From: Bacteroidia bacterium
Lineage (GTDB): Bacteria > Bacteroidota > Bacteroidia > B-17B0 > Aurantibacillaceae
Direction of reading: 5' to 3'
Assembly (NCBI GenBank): GCA_016787705.1
Contig: JAEUTP010000008.1
Span: 620,001 to 684,000, forward strand
Length of the DNA: 64,000 nucleotides
This document shows, in pieces, positions 51,774 through 59,657 of this stretch. Below the pieces are notes generated by a model. It was given only the letters and a program-made list of their open reading frames with translations. It made no database searches and was not told the origin of the DNA. The position numbers were made by a program, and so were the translations under genes. Positions within the stretch are counted from its first letter, which is position 1; every line of letters begins with the position of its first letter.

Positions 51774-53768
51774 TTAAAAATTCATTTTAATAATAAATGT
51801 GGTGCCTCTTGTTTTTTCAATGTTTAAAGTGGCGTCTAACTGTTCTGCTAAAATATGGATAAGCTCCATACCCATTGATTTTTGATTTAAATTCTCAAAG
51901 TTTTCAGGCAAACCTTTTCCGTTATCGCTTATCTTTAAAATACAACTCTCTTCAACATCTGTCAATAAAACAGAAACCTGGCCTTTTGCTTTTTCAGAAA
52001 AAGCGTGTTTATATGCGTTGGTCAATATCTCATTTATCATTAAACCCAAAGGCACAGCCGTATCAATATTAATTTTGCGGTTACGCGCGGCAATAGATGT
52101 AGTTAAATCAATATTATCTGAAAAAATAGTTGCTTGTACCTGGCTTACTAAATTTTCTACATAATCGCCCAAGCTAATGGTAGAGATATTGTCTTTTTGA
52201 TACAACATTTGATGCGTTAACGAAATGGCATTTATCCGCTGTTGTGCATCTTTTAAAATTGTTTCGGTAGTTGAATCTTCTACTTTTCCTATCTGCAAAC
52301 TTAACATGCTCGAAATTATTTGCAGGTTGTTTTTTACACGGTGATGTATCTCTTTTATTAACGCTTCTTTTTCTTTAAGTGATTGCTCTATTAAAAAATT
52401 TTGTGAACGTATTTGTTTATTTTTTATAGAAAGTTGTTCTTCACGTCTTTTAAAATTGCGATTGTTTAAGAACATAAAAATAATTACGGACGAAAGAATA
52501 ATAATACCTGCGAGCATATAGGCCCTGAAAGAGCGTTGCTTGGCATCTTCAAATTTACTCTGTTCCAGTAAACGGTCTTTTTCATTTAACTCTACTTCAC
52601 TTTTTTCAATGTTAATGGCAAGACTTTGGTTCTTTAAATTCCTTTCTTTTTCTAAAACCTGAAAACTATCGTTTATGGCAACATATTGCTGATAACTTTC
52701 GCTGGCCTTAAAAAAATTTTTAGTTGAATTATAATAACTAGCAGAGGTTAATAAAAGCCTCAACTTTGGCGCAATACCTTTTACTTTTTCGTTAATGAGG
52801 GTTTGTGCAGAATCTAAATATTTTTTCGCAAGCTCTTTTTGATTAAGTTGTACGTAGCATTTGGTTAAAAGATTATAACTATTAAACGCGCTTTCGTAAT
52901 TCTCAACTTTTAAACTATAATAAACATCTATCTTTAAAAGCGGGATGGCTGCTTTAGCATCGCCCTGGTTAAAATAACTTAAAGCTAAATTACCATCTAT
53001 CAAAGCAATAAAAAATTTATAAAACGTTTCTTTGTCTTTTGTATATTTTTTGTGTACCAATAAATTTTTCGCTCTTAAAAAATAAAACCGGGCACTGTCT
53101 GATCTTTTTTTTGCGTTGAAAAAAACACCTATATCATTGTAAAAATTGGCGTAAGCATCTGTATCATTTTTAGTAATGTGTTTTTTTGCCTCAATGCGAC
53201 GTTCTTTAATGGCATCATCAGTTAATCCCAACATATTATAAAGCGAACTTTTTGGCAAACCGTAATCAATAGTTAATGTATCGCTTTTTCTATCCCACTT
53301 CAATTCCATTAAGTGATGAATTTCAAAAGCTTTATTAATATCTCTTATTTTAACAAAAGCGTTTTTTAGCATCGAATAACATCGTAACGAATCTTGTATG
53401 TTGGTGGTATGCTTGCGTAAACTATTCTCTAAAATCAAAATGGCTTTAGTATAGTTTTGACTATGCAGTTCAATATCTGCTTCTATCTTATCTAATAAAA
53501 ATTTAGCTTCGCGGCTTTGCGATTTCATGTAGATCAAACTTTTTGCCTTATCTAACGAATCTTTTATTTCGGGATAAATATCTTTTATATCCGAAAACGG
53601 AACCGAAGCAACCAGTTGAACTTTACCTTTTACATCGGCCTGATAAAATTTTTGTAAAAATAATTTGTGATCAACCTGTGCTTTAAAAAATAAAGGCACA
53701 AGAAATACAACGATACAAATATGTTTTAAGTTGTTCTTCAAAATAAAATTATCCTGCCCAGCCATCAC
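51774..53768 (-). CDS. TPR-containing sensor histidine kinase (HisKA_2/HWE type)
   Basis: A 664-residue membrane kinase. A signal-like helix near the start (IVVFLVPLFFKAQ) precedes TPR repeats (about 60-400). A transmembrane helix lies at about 408-425 (YMLAGIIILSSVIIFMFLN), followed by a coiled coil and a HisKA_2 dimerisation helix (ALIKEIHHRVKNNLQIISSMLSLQ, phospho-His near residue 475). The HATPase domain contains NEILTNAYKHAF, DNGKGLP, GMELIHILAEQL and a short final strand GTTFIIKMNF. No response regulator is adjacent. The start overlaps the yifB stop by 20 bases. Its stimulus is unknown; the TPR region faces the periplasm. Confidence 0.93.
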   Translation of the reverse strand: MMAGQDNFILKNNLKHICIVVFLVPLFFKAQVDHKLFLQKFYQADVKGKVQLVASVPFSDIKDIYPEIKDSLDKAKSLIYMKSQSREAKFLLDKIEADIELHSQNYTKAILILENSLRKHTTNIQDSLRCYSMLKNAFVKIRDINKAFEIHHLMELKWDRKSDTLTIDYGLPKSSLYNMLGLTDDAIKERRIEAKKHITKNDTDAYANFYNDIGVFFNAKKRSDSARFYFLRAKNLLVHKKYTKDKETFYKFFIALIDGNLALSYFNQGDAKAAIPLLKIDVYYSLKVENYESAFNSYNLLTKCYVQLNQKELAKKYLDSAQTLINEKVKGIAPKLRLLLTSASYYNSTKNFFKASESYQQYVAINDSFQVLEKERNLKNQSLAINIEKSEVELNEKDRLLEQSKFEDAKQRSFRAYMLAGIIILSSVIIFMFLNNRNFKRREEQLSIKNKQIRSQNFLIEQSLKEKEALIKEIHHRVKNNLQIISSMLSLQIGKVEDSTTETILKDAQQRINAISLTHQMLYQKDNISTISLGDYVENLVSQVQATIFSDNIDLTTSIAARNRKINIDTAVPLGLMINEILTNAYKHAFSEKAKGQVSVLLTDVEESCILKISDNGKGLPENFENLNQKSMGMELIHILAEQLDATLNIEKTRGTTFIIKMNF

Positions 53769-55290
53769 GATCTAAGCTTCTGTATTGAATGGCTTCGGCA
53801 ATATGATTGGTTTCTATATTTTTTGAATTATCCAAATCGGCAATAGTGCGTGCTACTTTTAGAATACGATCGTAAGCACGTGCGCTTAAACCTAAACGCT
53901 CCATGGCATTTTTTAAAAGCGCATTTCCTGTATCGTTTAGCTCACAATAAGTTTTAAGATCTTTCGTTCGCATTTGTGCGTTACAATGTACGTTCTCATC
54001 AGCTTCAAAACGCATACTTTGTAAAAGCCTTGCTGCAATTACGCGTTCACGTATGTTTTTGCTCGATTCAGTATTTGACTGTTTACTTAATTCGCTAAAT
54101 GGTACCGGCGTAACTTCTATATGAAGATCGATACGATCTAACAAAGGGCCGCTTATTTTATTTAAATATTTTTGTACAATGCCGGGGGCGCATACACACT
54201 CTTTTTCGGGATGGTTGTAATAACCGCAGGGACAAGGATTCATGCTCGCAATTAACATAAAACTTGCAGGATAATCAACACTAAATTTTGCACGACTAAT
54301 GTTCACTACCCTGTCTTCGAGCGGTTGGCGCATTACTTCAAGCACTGTTCTTTTAAACTCAGGTAATTCATCTAAAAATAAAACACCGTTGTGCGCCAAG
54401 CTAATTTCGCCAGGTTGCGGATTATTTCCTCCACCTACCAAAGCCACATCACTAATGGTATGGTGCGGACTACGAAAGGGGCGTTGTGTTACAAGGCCCT
54501 TGCCTCCTTTGCCGGTTTTGCCGGCAACACTATGAATTTTTGTGGTTTCTAATGCTTCGTGTATAGTAAGTGGTGGTAAAATACTTGGCAGGCGTTTGCT
54601 TAGCATGGTTTTACCGGCTCCCGGTGGGCCTATTAATATAGCATTGTGGCCGCCAGCCGCTGCAATTTCCAAAGCGCGTTTTATATTTTCCTGGCCTTTA
54701 ACATCCGAAAAATCAAATTCAATATTCTCGAGTTGGTTTAAGAATGCGGTGTTCAGGTCTATTTTTGCGCGCTGAAGTTCTTCGCCGGTATTAAAAAAAT
54801 TAATTACCTGTTTTATGTTATTAGCATATAAAACCTCCAAACCATCAACAACGGCAGCTTCCGAGGCATTTACTTCGGGTAAAATTATACCTTTAAAGCC
54901 TTCTTTTTTAGCCTGTATGGCAATTGGCAATGCGCCTTTAATTGGCCTTATCTCCCCATCAAGCGCCAGTTCGCCCATTATTACATAATCGCCTATTAAT
55001 TGGGCCTTAATTTGTTCGCTGGCGGCTAAAATTCCTACGGCAATTGTTAAATCGTAAGCAGAGCCTTCTTTTCTGATATCTGCTGGTGCCATGTTTACGG
55101 TTATTTGCTTGCCGGGGATCTTGTGGCCATTTTGTTTTAATGCTGTATCTATCCTGTGATGGCTCTCTTTTACAGCGCTATCGGGCAATCCAACCAAATA
55201 AAAATTAATACCCGTTCCAATACTAACCTCAACAGTAACTTTGGTAGCACTTATGCCTTGCACCGCATACCCAAATGTTTTCACCAACAT
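53749..55290 (-). CDS. YifB/ComM-type magnesium-chelatase-like AAA+ ATPase
   Basis: A 513-residue ATPase of the YifB/ComM family. Homologues in other bacteria act as branch-migration helicases in transformation. An N-terminal Lon-protease-like fold (AVQGISATKVTVEVSIGTGINFYLVGLPDSAVKESHHRIDTAL...IPGKQITVNMAPADIRKEG) precedes the AAA+ part, with Walker A IGPPGAGKTMLSKRL, FRSPHHTISDVALVGGGNNPQPGEISLAHNGVLFLDELPEF (Walker B), ISRAKFSVDYPASFMLIASMNPCPCGYY and a C-terminal zinc-like Cys cluster (CPCGYYNHPEKECVC). It heads the minus-strand run with the kinase and holA genes. Confidence 0.95.
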   Translation of the reverse strand: MLVKTFGYAVQGISATKVTVEVSIGTGINFYLVGLPDSAVKESHHRIDTALKQNGHKIPGKQITVNMAPADIRKEGSAYDLTIAVGILAASEQIKAQLIGDYVIMGELALDGEIRPIKGALPIAIQAKKEGFKGIILPEVNASEAAVVDGLEVLYANNIKQVINFFNTGEELQRAKIDLNTAFLNQLENIEFDFSDVKGQENIKRALEIAAAGGHNAILIGPPGAGKTMLSKRLPSILPPLTIHEALETTKIHSVAGKTGKGGKGLVTQRPFRSPHHTISDVALVGGGNNPQPGEISLAHNGVLFLDELPEFKRTVLEVMRQPLEDRVVNISRAKFSVDYPASFMLIASMNPCPCGYYNHPEKECVCAPGIVQKYLNKISGPLLDRIDLHIEVTPVPFSELSKQSNTESSKNIRERVIAARLLQSMRFEADENVHCNAQMRTKDLKTYCELNDTGNALLKNAMERLGLSARAYDRILKVARTIADLDNSKNIETNHIAEAIQYRSLDRDGWAG

Positions 55291-55325
55291 AAATGCAAGT
55301 TAACCAATTTATCCAATATTTAATT

Positions 55326-55355
55326 TTTGAGTTTTTAATTTTTTTTGTAGGTTTG
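55326..55355 (+). promoter_or_regulatory. Promoter TTTG-N18-TAGGTTTG for the 55375 gene
   Basis: TTTG (55326-55329) is followed after 18 bases by TAGGTTTG (55348-55355), a full match to TAnnTTTG. The ATG lies 19 bases downstream. This is the most complete Bacteroidota promoter in the window. Confidence 0.65.
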
Positions 55356-55374
55356 GTTTAAATTATCCTTAAAA

Positions 55375-55809
55375 ATGAAAAAACTACTACTTGCGGCATC
55401 GCTTTTTCTTACATTAACTTCTATTGCTCAGGAAAAAACTGTTGAGCTGAATTGCTATAATAAATGGGCTGCCAAGTTTGAAGACAGGGGCGCAGATGAA
55501 GTTAAAGATGGTGTTTATGAGGATGTGATAATTTCTATACGCCAGGGTGCTAAAGCAATTTGTCATAATGGCAAGGCAGAAGTTATGAAAGGTAAACTCA
55601 TAAAATTTTATACTTTACTAAGTGATGGTACATACGAAGAGGTTAAAAGAACATGGAAAAATGCTTCAAATGAGAATGTTAATATCATTAACGGCATAAG
55701 TAAAAGTATGATATCGGTACATAACGAATTGATTAATGTTTTATGGCCTGCCAAAATAAAGCCTAAAAAAGCAAAGCCAACAATAGCGCCTGATCCAACA
55801 GACGATTAA
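55375..55809 (+). CDS. Small secreted protein of unknown function
   Basis: A 144-residue protein with a signal peptide (1-18, TSIAQ). The mature domain has the pattern ELNCYNKWAAKFEDRGADEVKDGVYEDVIISIRQGAKAICHNGKAEV, with two Cys that could form a disulfide, and a basic Lys/Pro-rich tail (PAKIKPKKAKPTIAPDPTDD). I do not recognise a family. It has its own promoter and a strong terminator (55830-55860), so it is monocistronic, between yifB and hemA. Confidence 0.75.
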   Translation: MKKLLLAASLFLTLTSIAQEKTVELNCYNKWAAKFEDRGADEVKDGVYEDVIISIRQGAKAICHNGKAEVMKGKLIKFYTLLSDGTYEEVKRTWKNASNENVNIINGISKSMISVHNELINVLWPAKIKPKKAKPTIAPDPTDD

Positions 55810-55829
55810 TTGAATTACTTAAAAAATTT

Positions 55830-55860
55830 AAAAGGGAAAAGCAAATGCTTTTCCCTTTTT
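55830..55860 (+). terminator. Intrinsic terminator after the 55375 gene
   Basis: AAAAGGGAAAAGC pairs perfectly with GCTTTTCCCTTTT around the loop AAAT, ending in a T-run. It lies 20 bases after the stop codon of the small secreted protein. Confidence 0.88.
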
Positions 55861-55945
55861 TCGTTTGCAATTTTACAATTTGCCTTTAAAAATGACATTT
55901 TTATGACAAATAAAAGCCAATTATATACCATCTTTGCGGTATAAA

Positions 55946-57175
55946 TTGGAGTCTTTTAAAATAATAGCCTTTACTCACAAAAACCTGCCATTCGACCTGA
56001 TTGGGAAGTTACATTTGAACCAGGACGAGCAAACCACCGTTTTAGGGGCAGTAAAATTAAACTTTGGTTTTGACGAATTTTTATTTTTAAGTACCTGTAA
56101 CCGTGTTGAACTTTTTATTAGCAACCAACAAGAATTAACACCCTTTTTTATTAAAGAGTTGATCTTGTTTTTAAACAGTCGTTTAAATAATGTAGAGGCC
56201 AACACTTTGTCGGAAAATGCGGAAGTGTATGTTGGCGATGAAGCGGTAGAACACATTTTAAAAGTTGCTTCTTCGTTAGATTCGTTAGTAGTTGGCGAAA
56301 GAGAAATTATTACGCAAGTGCGCAAAGCATACGATTTTTGTAATATGCTGGGCTTAACCGGAGATTTTATCCGACTGTTAACCAAACAAACTATTGAAAC
56401 CGCAAAAGATATTTACACCAATACAGATATTGCAAAAAACCCGGTTTCGGTTGCATCATTAGCCTACAGGCAATTAAGAGAGCTTGGCATTAAGAACGAT
56501 GCACGAATTGTATTTGTAGGAAGTGGCGAAACTAATACGGTTTTAGCGAGTTATATGCAAAAACACAAGTTCGCTAACTTTACTGTTTTTAACCGTTCGT
56601 TAGAGAATGGCAAAAAACTGGCGCAAATTGTAAAAGGCAAAGCCTTTGAATTAAAAGCTTTACCCGATTTTAAAGAAGGTTTTGATGTGCTGATTGTATG
56701 TACGGCAAGCAGCGAACCGTTAATAACAAAAGCAATTTTTGATAAACTGAGCAATAACGAAACTTCTAAAAAAGTTATTATTGATCTTGCTGTGCCTGCC
56801 AACGTGGAAGAAGCTGCAGCAAAAGATAAATTGGTGCGTTATATTGATATTAATTCTTTAAAAGCACAGGCGGAAGCTAATTTGCAATTGCGTAAAAATG
56901 AAGTTGAAAAGTGCGAGCAGATCATTAAGAGCAAAACAGAGCAATTTCGCTGGTTACATAAAGAGCGTAGAATTGAATTAGCTTTTGGAGAAGTACCCCG
57001 CCAGGTTAAAGCCATTAAAGATCTGGCATTAAACGAAGTGTTTGCTAAAGAAGTTAATTTGCTTGACCCTAACAGCAAAGAAGTTTTAGAAAAAGTGCTT
57101 TCTTATGTAGAAAAAAAATACAATGCTGTGGCTATTAAAACCGCAAAGGAGTTATTATTAAAACCAAACGAATAA
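55946..57175 (+). CDS. hemA: Glutamyl-tRNA reductase, TTG start
   Basis: Reduces glutamyl-tRNA to glutamate-1-semialdehyde, the entry step to tetrapyrroles. No ATG precedes the domain. I choose the TTG at 55946 (ESFKIIAFTHKNLPFD follows) because it puts the catalytic Cys at residue 51 in FLSTCNRVELFI, near position 50 of the family. A TTG at 55934 would add four residues. Later blocks are LDSLVVGEREIITQVRKAY, KNPVSVASLAYRQL, the NADPH fold IVFVGSGETNTVLASYM, VFNRSLENGK, VIIDLAVPANVEEA and the C-terminal dimerisation helices. It ends with a terminator at 57199-57236 and is well separated from hemB (24314). Confidence 0.93.
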   Translation: MESFKIIAFTHKNLPFDLIGKLHLNQDEQTTVLGAVKLNFGFDEFLFLSTCNRVELFISNQQELTPFFIKELILFLNSRLNNVEANTLSENAEVYVGDEAVEHILKVASSLDSLVVGEREIITQVRKAYDFCNMLGLTGDFIRLLTKQTIETAKDIYTNTDIAKNPVSVASLAYRQLRELGIKNDARIVFVGSGETNTVLASYMQKHKFANFTVFNRSLENGKKLAQIVKGKAFELKALPDFKEGFDVLIVCTASSEPLITKAIFDKLSNNETSKKVIIDLAVPANVEEAAAKDKLVRYIDINSLKAQAEANLQLRKNEVEKCEQIIKSKTEQFRWLHKERRIELAFGEVPRQVKAIKDLALNEVFAKEVNLLDPNSKEVLEKVLSYVEKKYNAVAIKTAKELLLKPNE

Positions 57176-57198
57176 ATTGTTGTGTATATATAAATAAG

Positions 57199-57236
57199 AA
57201 AAAGCCCCTCTGCATTTTGCGAGGGGGCTTTTTTAT
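57199..57236 (+). terminator. Intrinsic terminator after hemA
   Basis: AAAAAGCCCCTC pairs with GAGGGGGCTTTTT (one G bulge) across a loop that can pair GCA with TGC, followed by a T-run. It lies 23 bases after the hemA stop. Confidence 0.85.
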
Positions 57237-57297
57237 TTTATAATAACAATTAGTTTATAAGCTGTTCGATTTAAGGTTCGAAAAAAAATGCTGTAAA

Positions 57298-57708
57298 TTA
57301 ACCCAGCTTGCTCAATACAGCAGCCAGTACCGGGAAACTTATAAATGTTAGCAGTGCATAAAAAATTCCGATCAAAGCCGGTTTAGAATTTTTATTTGGG
57401 TACTTTCCTTCGTAAAGCATTATTATCCTTTTGTAGTTCTCTTTTTTCAGGAAATAATATCTGCAAAAAAAATACCAAATAAAAAAAACTGCCACAAGGC
57501 TAATTTTTAAAATTATGCCATATGTATTATTCGTGAAAAAATCCTTCGGGAAAATAAATCTTAAAAAGAAAAGAAACATTAAGGATTGAGTAGACAAAAG
57601 AATAGAATAAAAGAAAGATGCTAAGTTTTCATCTTTTTCGCCTACCCGCTTTATTAAGGCAAACATTCTATACTGGCAGTAATATAAGAATTCGAATGTT
57701 TTTATCAT
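57298..57708 (-). CDS. Small membrane protein of unknown function
   Basis: A 136-residue protein with about three membrane segments: about 31-52 (SFFYSILLSTQSLMFLFFLRFIF), about 63-85 (IILKISLVAVFFIWYFFCRYYFL) and about 110-132 (PALIGIFYALLTFISFPVLAAVL). A basic KKENYKRIIMLYEGKYPNKN loop lies between the last two. The family is not recognised. It may be the start of the accessory region that continues to the window end. A -7-like element lies upstream at 57743-57750. Confidence 0.65.
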   Translation of the reverse strand: MIKTFEFLYYCQYRMFALIKRVGEKDENLASFFYSILLSTQSLMFLFFLRFIFPKDFFTNNTYGIILKISLVAVFFIWYFFCRYYFLKKENYKRIIMLYEGKYPNKNSKPALIGIFYALLTFISFPVLAAVLSKLG

Positions 57709-57742
57709 GGTTTAATTGGCATTGCACGCCCATCTATTACTC

Positions 57743-57750
57743 CAAAGATA
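57743..57750 (-). promoter_or_regulatory. Possible -7 element TATCTTTG before the 57298 gene
   Basis: On the minus strand TATCTTTG matches TAnnTTTG fully, 34 bases before the ATG at 57708. The -33 position shows no TTTG. Confidence 0.35.
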
Positions 57751-57817
57751 TGGATTCTGCGACTTGATGGCTTAAGAAAATTATTAAAAAAACAGAGCTA
57801 ATTTTAAGCGTTTAATG

Positions 57818-58246
57818 TTATTGTATTTTACGCTCGCTTTTTTTATAAATTTCAGAAATGCATCCTGTTTTGTTAACAAAGCAAATTTCCATCATCGAAT
57901 CGGAAATTTTTTTTACATACAAAACAAGCAGCTTTGCTTTGCTGTTTTGATAAACATATTCCTTACTGATCTTCCGGTTTATTAAGCTTATTTGAGATAG
58001 TTTTTTATCAGCTTTCCAGTTACCTGTTTCGACAATTGGTTTTATTGGATCAAAAGCATAGCAATCGTTAAGTATTAAATAAGTACTATCCAAATTAAAA
58101 ATTAAAATATCCTCACATTCAACATGTTTTGTATGCTTTGTTCCTATGTACTCCCAGGCTCCAACTAATTTAGTTGAAAGGTCTTGCGAAAAACATTTAA
58201 AATTTAAAGCAAAAACTATTAGTATGTTATATGTAATTATTTTCAT
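57818..58246 (-). CDS. Small secreted protein, possibly lipocalin-like
   Basis: A 142-residue protein with a signal peptide (about 1-20, FKCFSQ). The mature part has LVGAWEYIGTKH near its start, an ILIFNLDSTYLILNDCYAF strand and ETGNWKADKK. This LxGxWxY ... GxWK pattern is seen in small lipocalin-like proteins of Bacteroidota, so a beta-barrel fold is possible. Four Cys are present in the mature part (VECEDI, NDCYAF, EICFVN, TGCISE), perhaps two disulfides. It starts 80 bases downstream of the neighbouring T9SS mini-protein gene, beyond a terminator-like hairpin. Confidence 0.65.
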   Translation of the reverse strand: MKIITYNILIVFALNFKCFSQDLSTKLVGAWEYIGTKHTKHVECEDILIFNLDSTYLILNDCYAFDPIKPIVETGNWKADKKLSQISLINRKISKEYVYQNSKAKLLVLYVKKISDSMMEICFVNKTGCISEIYKKSERKIQ

Positions 58247-58284
58247 ATTCTACCAAACACCTCCTAAACATGAATTGTATTTAA

Positions 58285-58320
58285 AATAAAAGGTCCCATT
58301 TCAAAACGCAAAAGGAACCT
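58285..58320 (-). terminator. Likely terminator after the small T9SS gene
   Basis: On the minus strand AGGTTCC pairs with GGGACCT (one G-U wobble) across a 16-base loop, followed by TTTTATTTTAA. It lies six bases after the stop at 58326. Confidence 0.55.
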
Positions 58321-58325
58321 AATGC

Positions 58326-58784
58326 CTAGTTTATTTTTACAATCTTATAATACACATTTTCTTTTTTGCTAAACGTAACGCGAATATAATAATTACCCGC
58401 CGGTTTGTTACTGAGGTCAAATGTATTCTCGGCACCCGTATACTTTTGCTGCGCTAATATTTTACCGGCATTATCCATCAAATAAACCGTTGTATTCTTA
58501 TTCTCTTCTTCGTTATTTGCACCGGCTTTATTAAGGCTTACACTTACAGCATCCTTTGTAGGATTCGGGTAAACACTTAAACCGCGTTTAATAATAGCTT
58601 CGCGCTCTTCGTTCATTTCTTTTGTGCTATCTTGATTAGGAAGGTTTGGATTAAATCTGAAATTTAAACCCACGAAAATACGTTGAGTGCGGTTTCCGTT
58701 AGCATCGTGTTGATATGATACCGAATGCTGTGACTTTATATTTAAAAAAATAAATACAAAAATTATTATTGAGGTTATTTTCAT
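58326..58784 (-). CDS. Small T9SS type A cargo protein with a YD-like motif
   Basis: A 152-residue protein. The signal peptide (about 1-18) is followed at once by a YD-like motif, SYQHDANGNRTQR, of the type that fills RHS proteins (YxYDxxGN). An Asn/Pro linker and a type A sorting domain follow (SVYPNPTKDAVSVSL, VYLMDNAGKILAQ, GNYYIRVTFSK). It contains no other domain, so it may be a minimal surface peptide. Its first 13 codons are identical to those of the upstream lipoprotein gene and lie in an exact 61-bp repeat. It is the last gene of the RHS cluster (7-base spacing). Confidence 0.8.
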   Translation of the reverse strand: MKITSIIIFVFIFLNIKSQHSVSYQHDANGNRTQRIFVGLNFRFNPNLPNQDSTKEMNEEREAIIKRGLSVYPNPTKDAVSVSLNKAGANNEEENKNTTVYLMDNAGKILAQQKYTGAENTFDLSNKPAGNYYIRVTFSKKENVYYKIVKIN

Positions 58785-58805
58785 TTTAAGATTATTTTAT
58801 TGTTA
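58745..58805. repeat. 61-bp direct repeat, copy 1
   Basis: These 61 bases are identical to 59181-59241. The copy covers the last 14 bases of the lipoprotein gene 58792-59220 (minus strand), the 7-base spacer and the first 40 bases of the T9SS mini-protein gene. Similarity continues more weakly beyond it into the lipoprotein 3' end. Confidence 0.95.
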
Positions 58806-59220
58806 CTATCCAATTTAATTCATTTAAGGTGTCGATGGTCAAATTGACTTTTTTATAATACAATTTATTGTTAATTAAATAGTTAATCTTATAGTCCTTT
58901 CTATATTTAAATAATGTATCGAGGGTAAAAGCAAAAACCTCAAGTTGTTTTTCAGGACTACCTCCAATATACGTCTCGAATGAAGAGTCTATAAGTAAAT
59001 CACCTGTTCTGCCAATTGTTTGGATTTTTTGAACTTTTTTATTCTCAATACGATGAACAAGATATTCAACATAATTTATTTGTTTTACATCAACAATATC
59101 ATATTTGGTATAATAATATAATAAATCAAGATTTCCTTCATTTATAATTTTAATATTGTTATGCTTTTTAGAACAAGCTGAAAAAATAAATACAAAAATT
59201 ATTATTGAGGTTATTTTCAT
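58792..59220 (-). CDS. Small lipoprotein, paralogue of the 59228 product
   Basis: A 142-residue lipoprotein with lipobox FSAC (Cys16), then SKKHNNIKIINEGNLDLLYYYTKY. The paralogue upstream (59228-59653) aligns along its full length: FSACSKKH, IKI.N, DLLY.Y, SFETYI, E.F.F..DT..KY...YKI.Y.I.NKLY, and the near-identical end TIDTLNELNWIVTIK versus TTDTLNKLNWTLTIK. Its signal peptide instead matches the T9SS mini-protein, so it is a chimera. Its position after the RHS gene suggests a duplicated immunity or accessory lipoprotein. That function is not shown by the sequence. Confidence 0.82.
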   Translation of the reverse strand: MKITSIIIFVFIFSACSKKHNNIKIINEGNLDLLYYYTKYDIVDVKQINYVEYLVHRIENKKVQKIQTIGRTGDLLIDSSFETYIGGSPEKQLEVFAFTLDTLFKYRKDYKINYLINNKLYYKKVNLTIDTLNELNWIVTIK

Positions 59221-59241
59221 TTTAAGATTATTTTATTGTTA
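59181..59241. repeat. 61-bp direct repeat, copy 2
   Basis: Identical to 58745-58805. The copy covers the last 14 bases of the lipoprotein gene 59228-59653, the 7-base spacer and the first 40 bases of the lipoprotein gene 58792-59220. The offset of 436 bases equals one lipoprotein-gene unit. Confidence 0.95.
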
Positions 59242-59653
59242 GTGTCCAGTTTAATTTATTTAAAGTATCAGTTGTTAACTTTAATTTCTGATCATATAAT
59301 TTGTTTTCAATTATATAAAAGATTTTGTATCCTTCCTTGTATTTTAACATGGTATCATAATTAAAAACGAAAAGTTCTAAGTAACCTTTTTTGCTTTTTT
59401 TAATATATGTTTCAAACGATGCGTCAACAAACGCATCAGAAACTCTAAAAATTATTTGCGTTTTGTTCGTTACTTTTTCTTTAGATCCACGAATATAATA
59501 TTTAACAGAATCCACTTGGCTTGGCGTGTCTGATAAACTAAAACTGTATTCATACAGCAAATCTCGATCGGATTTATTCACTATTTTTATTTCATCATGC
59601 TTTTTACTACATGCTGAAAATGCAACTATTATAAAAACTAATAAAAGCTTCAT
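59228..59653 (-). CDS. Small lipoprotein downstream of the RHS gene (possible immunity protein)
   Basis: A 141-residue lipoprotein (MKLLLVFIIVAFSACSKKH; lipobox FSAC). The mature part is a beta-rich single domain with no recognised motif and one paralogue directly downstream. It begins four bases after the RHS stop codon, so it is almost certainly cotranscribed. Small, fast-evolving, duplicated genes directly behind RHS genes often encode immunity proteins, and a lipoprotein would protect the periplasm. This is inference, as a surface partner or chaperone is equally possible. Confidence 0.82.
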   Translation of the reverse strand: MKLLLVFIIVAFSACSKKHDEIKIVNKSDRDLLYEYSFSLSDTPSQVDSVKYYIRGSKEKVTNKTQIIFRVSDAFVDASFETYIKKSKKGYLELFVFNYDTMLKYKEGYKIFYIIENKLYDQKLKLTTDTLNKLNWTLTIK

Positions 59654-59657
59654 TCTA

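Noticed and set aside
58326..58784. The small T9SS protein as a broken RHS gene
   Set aside because: It has an intact signal peptide and sorting domain and an unbroken frame, so it reads as a real small gene and not a pseudogene.
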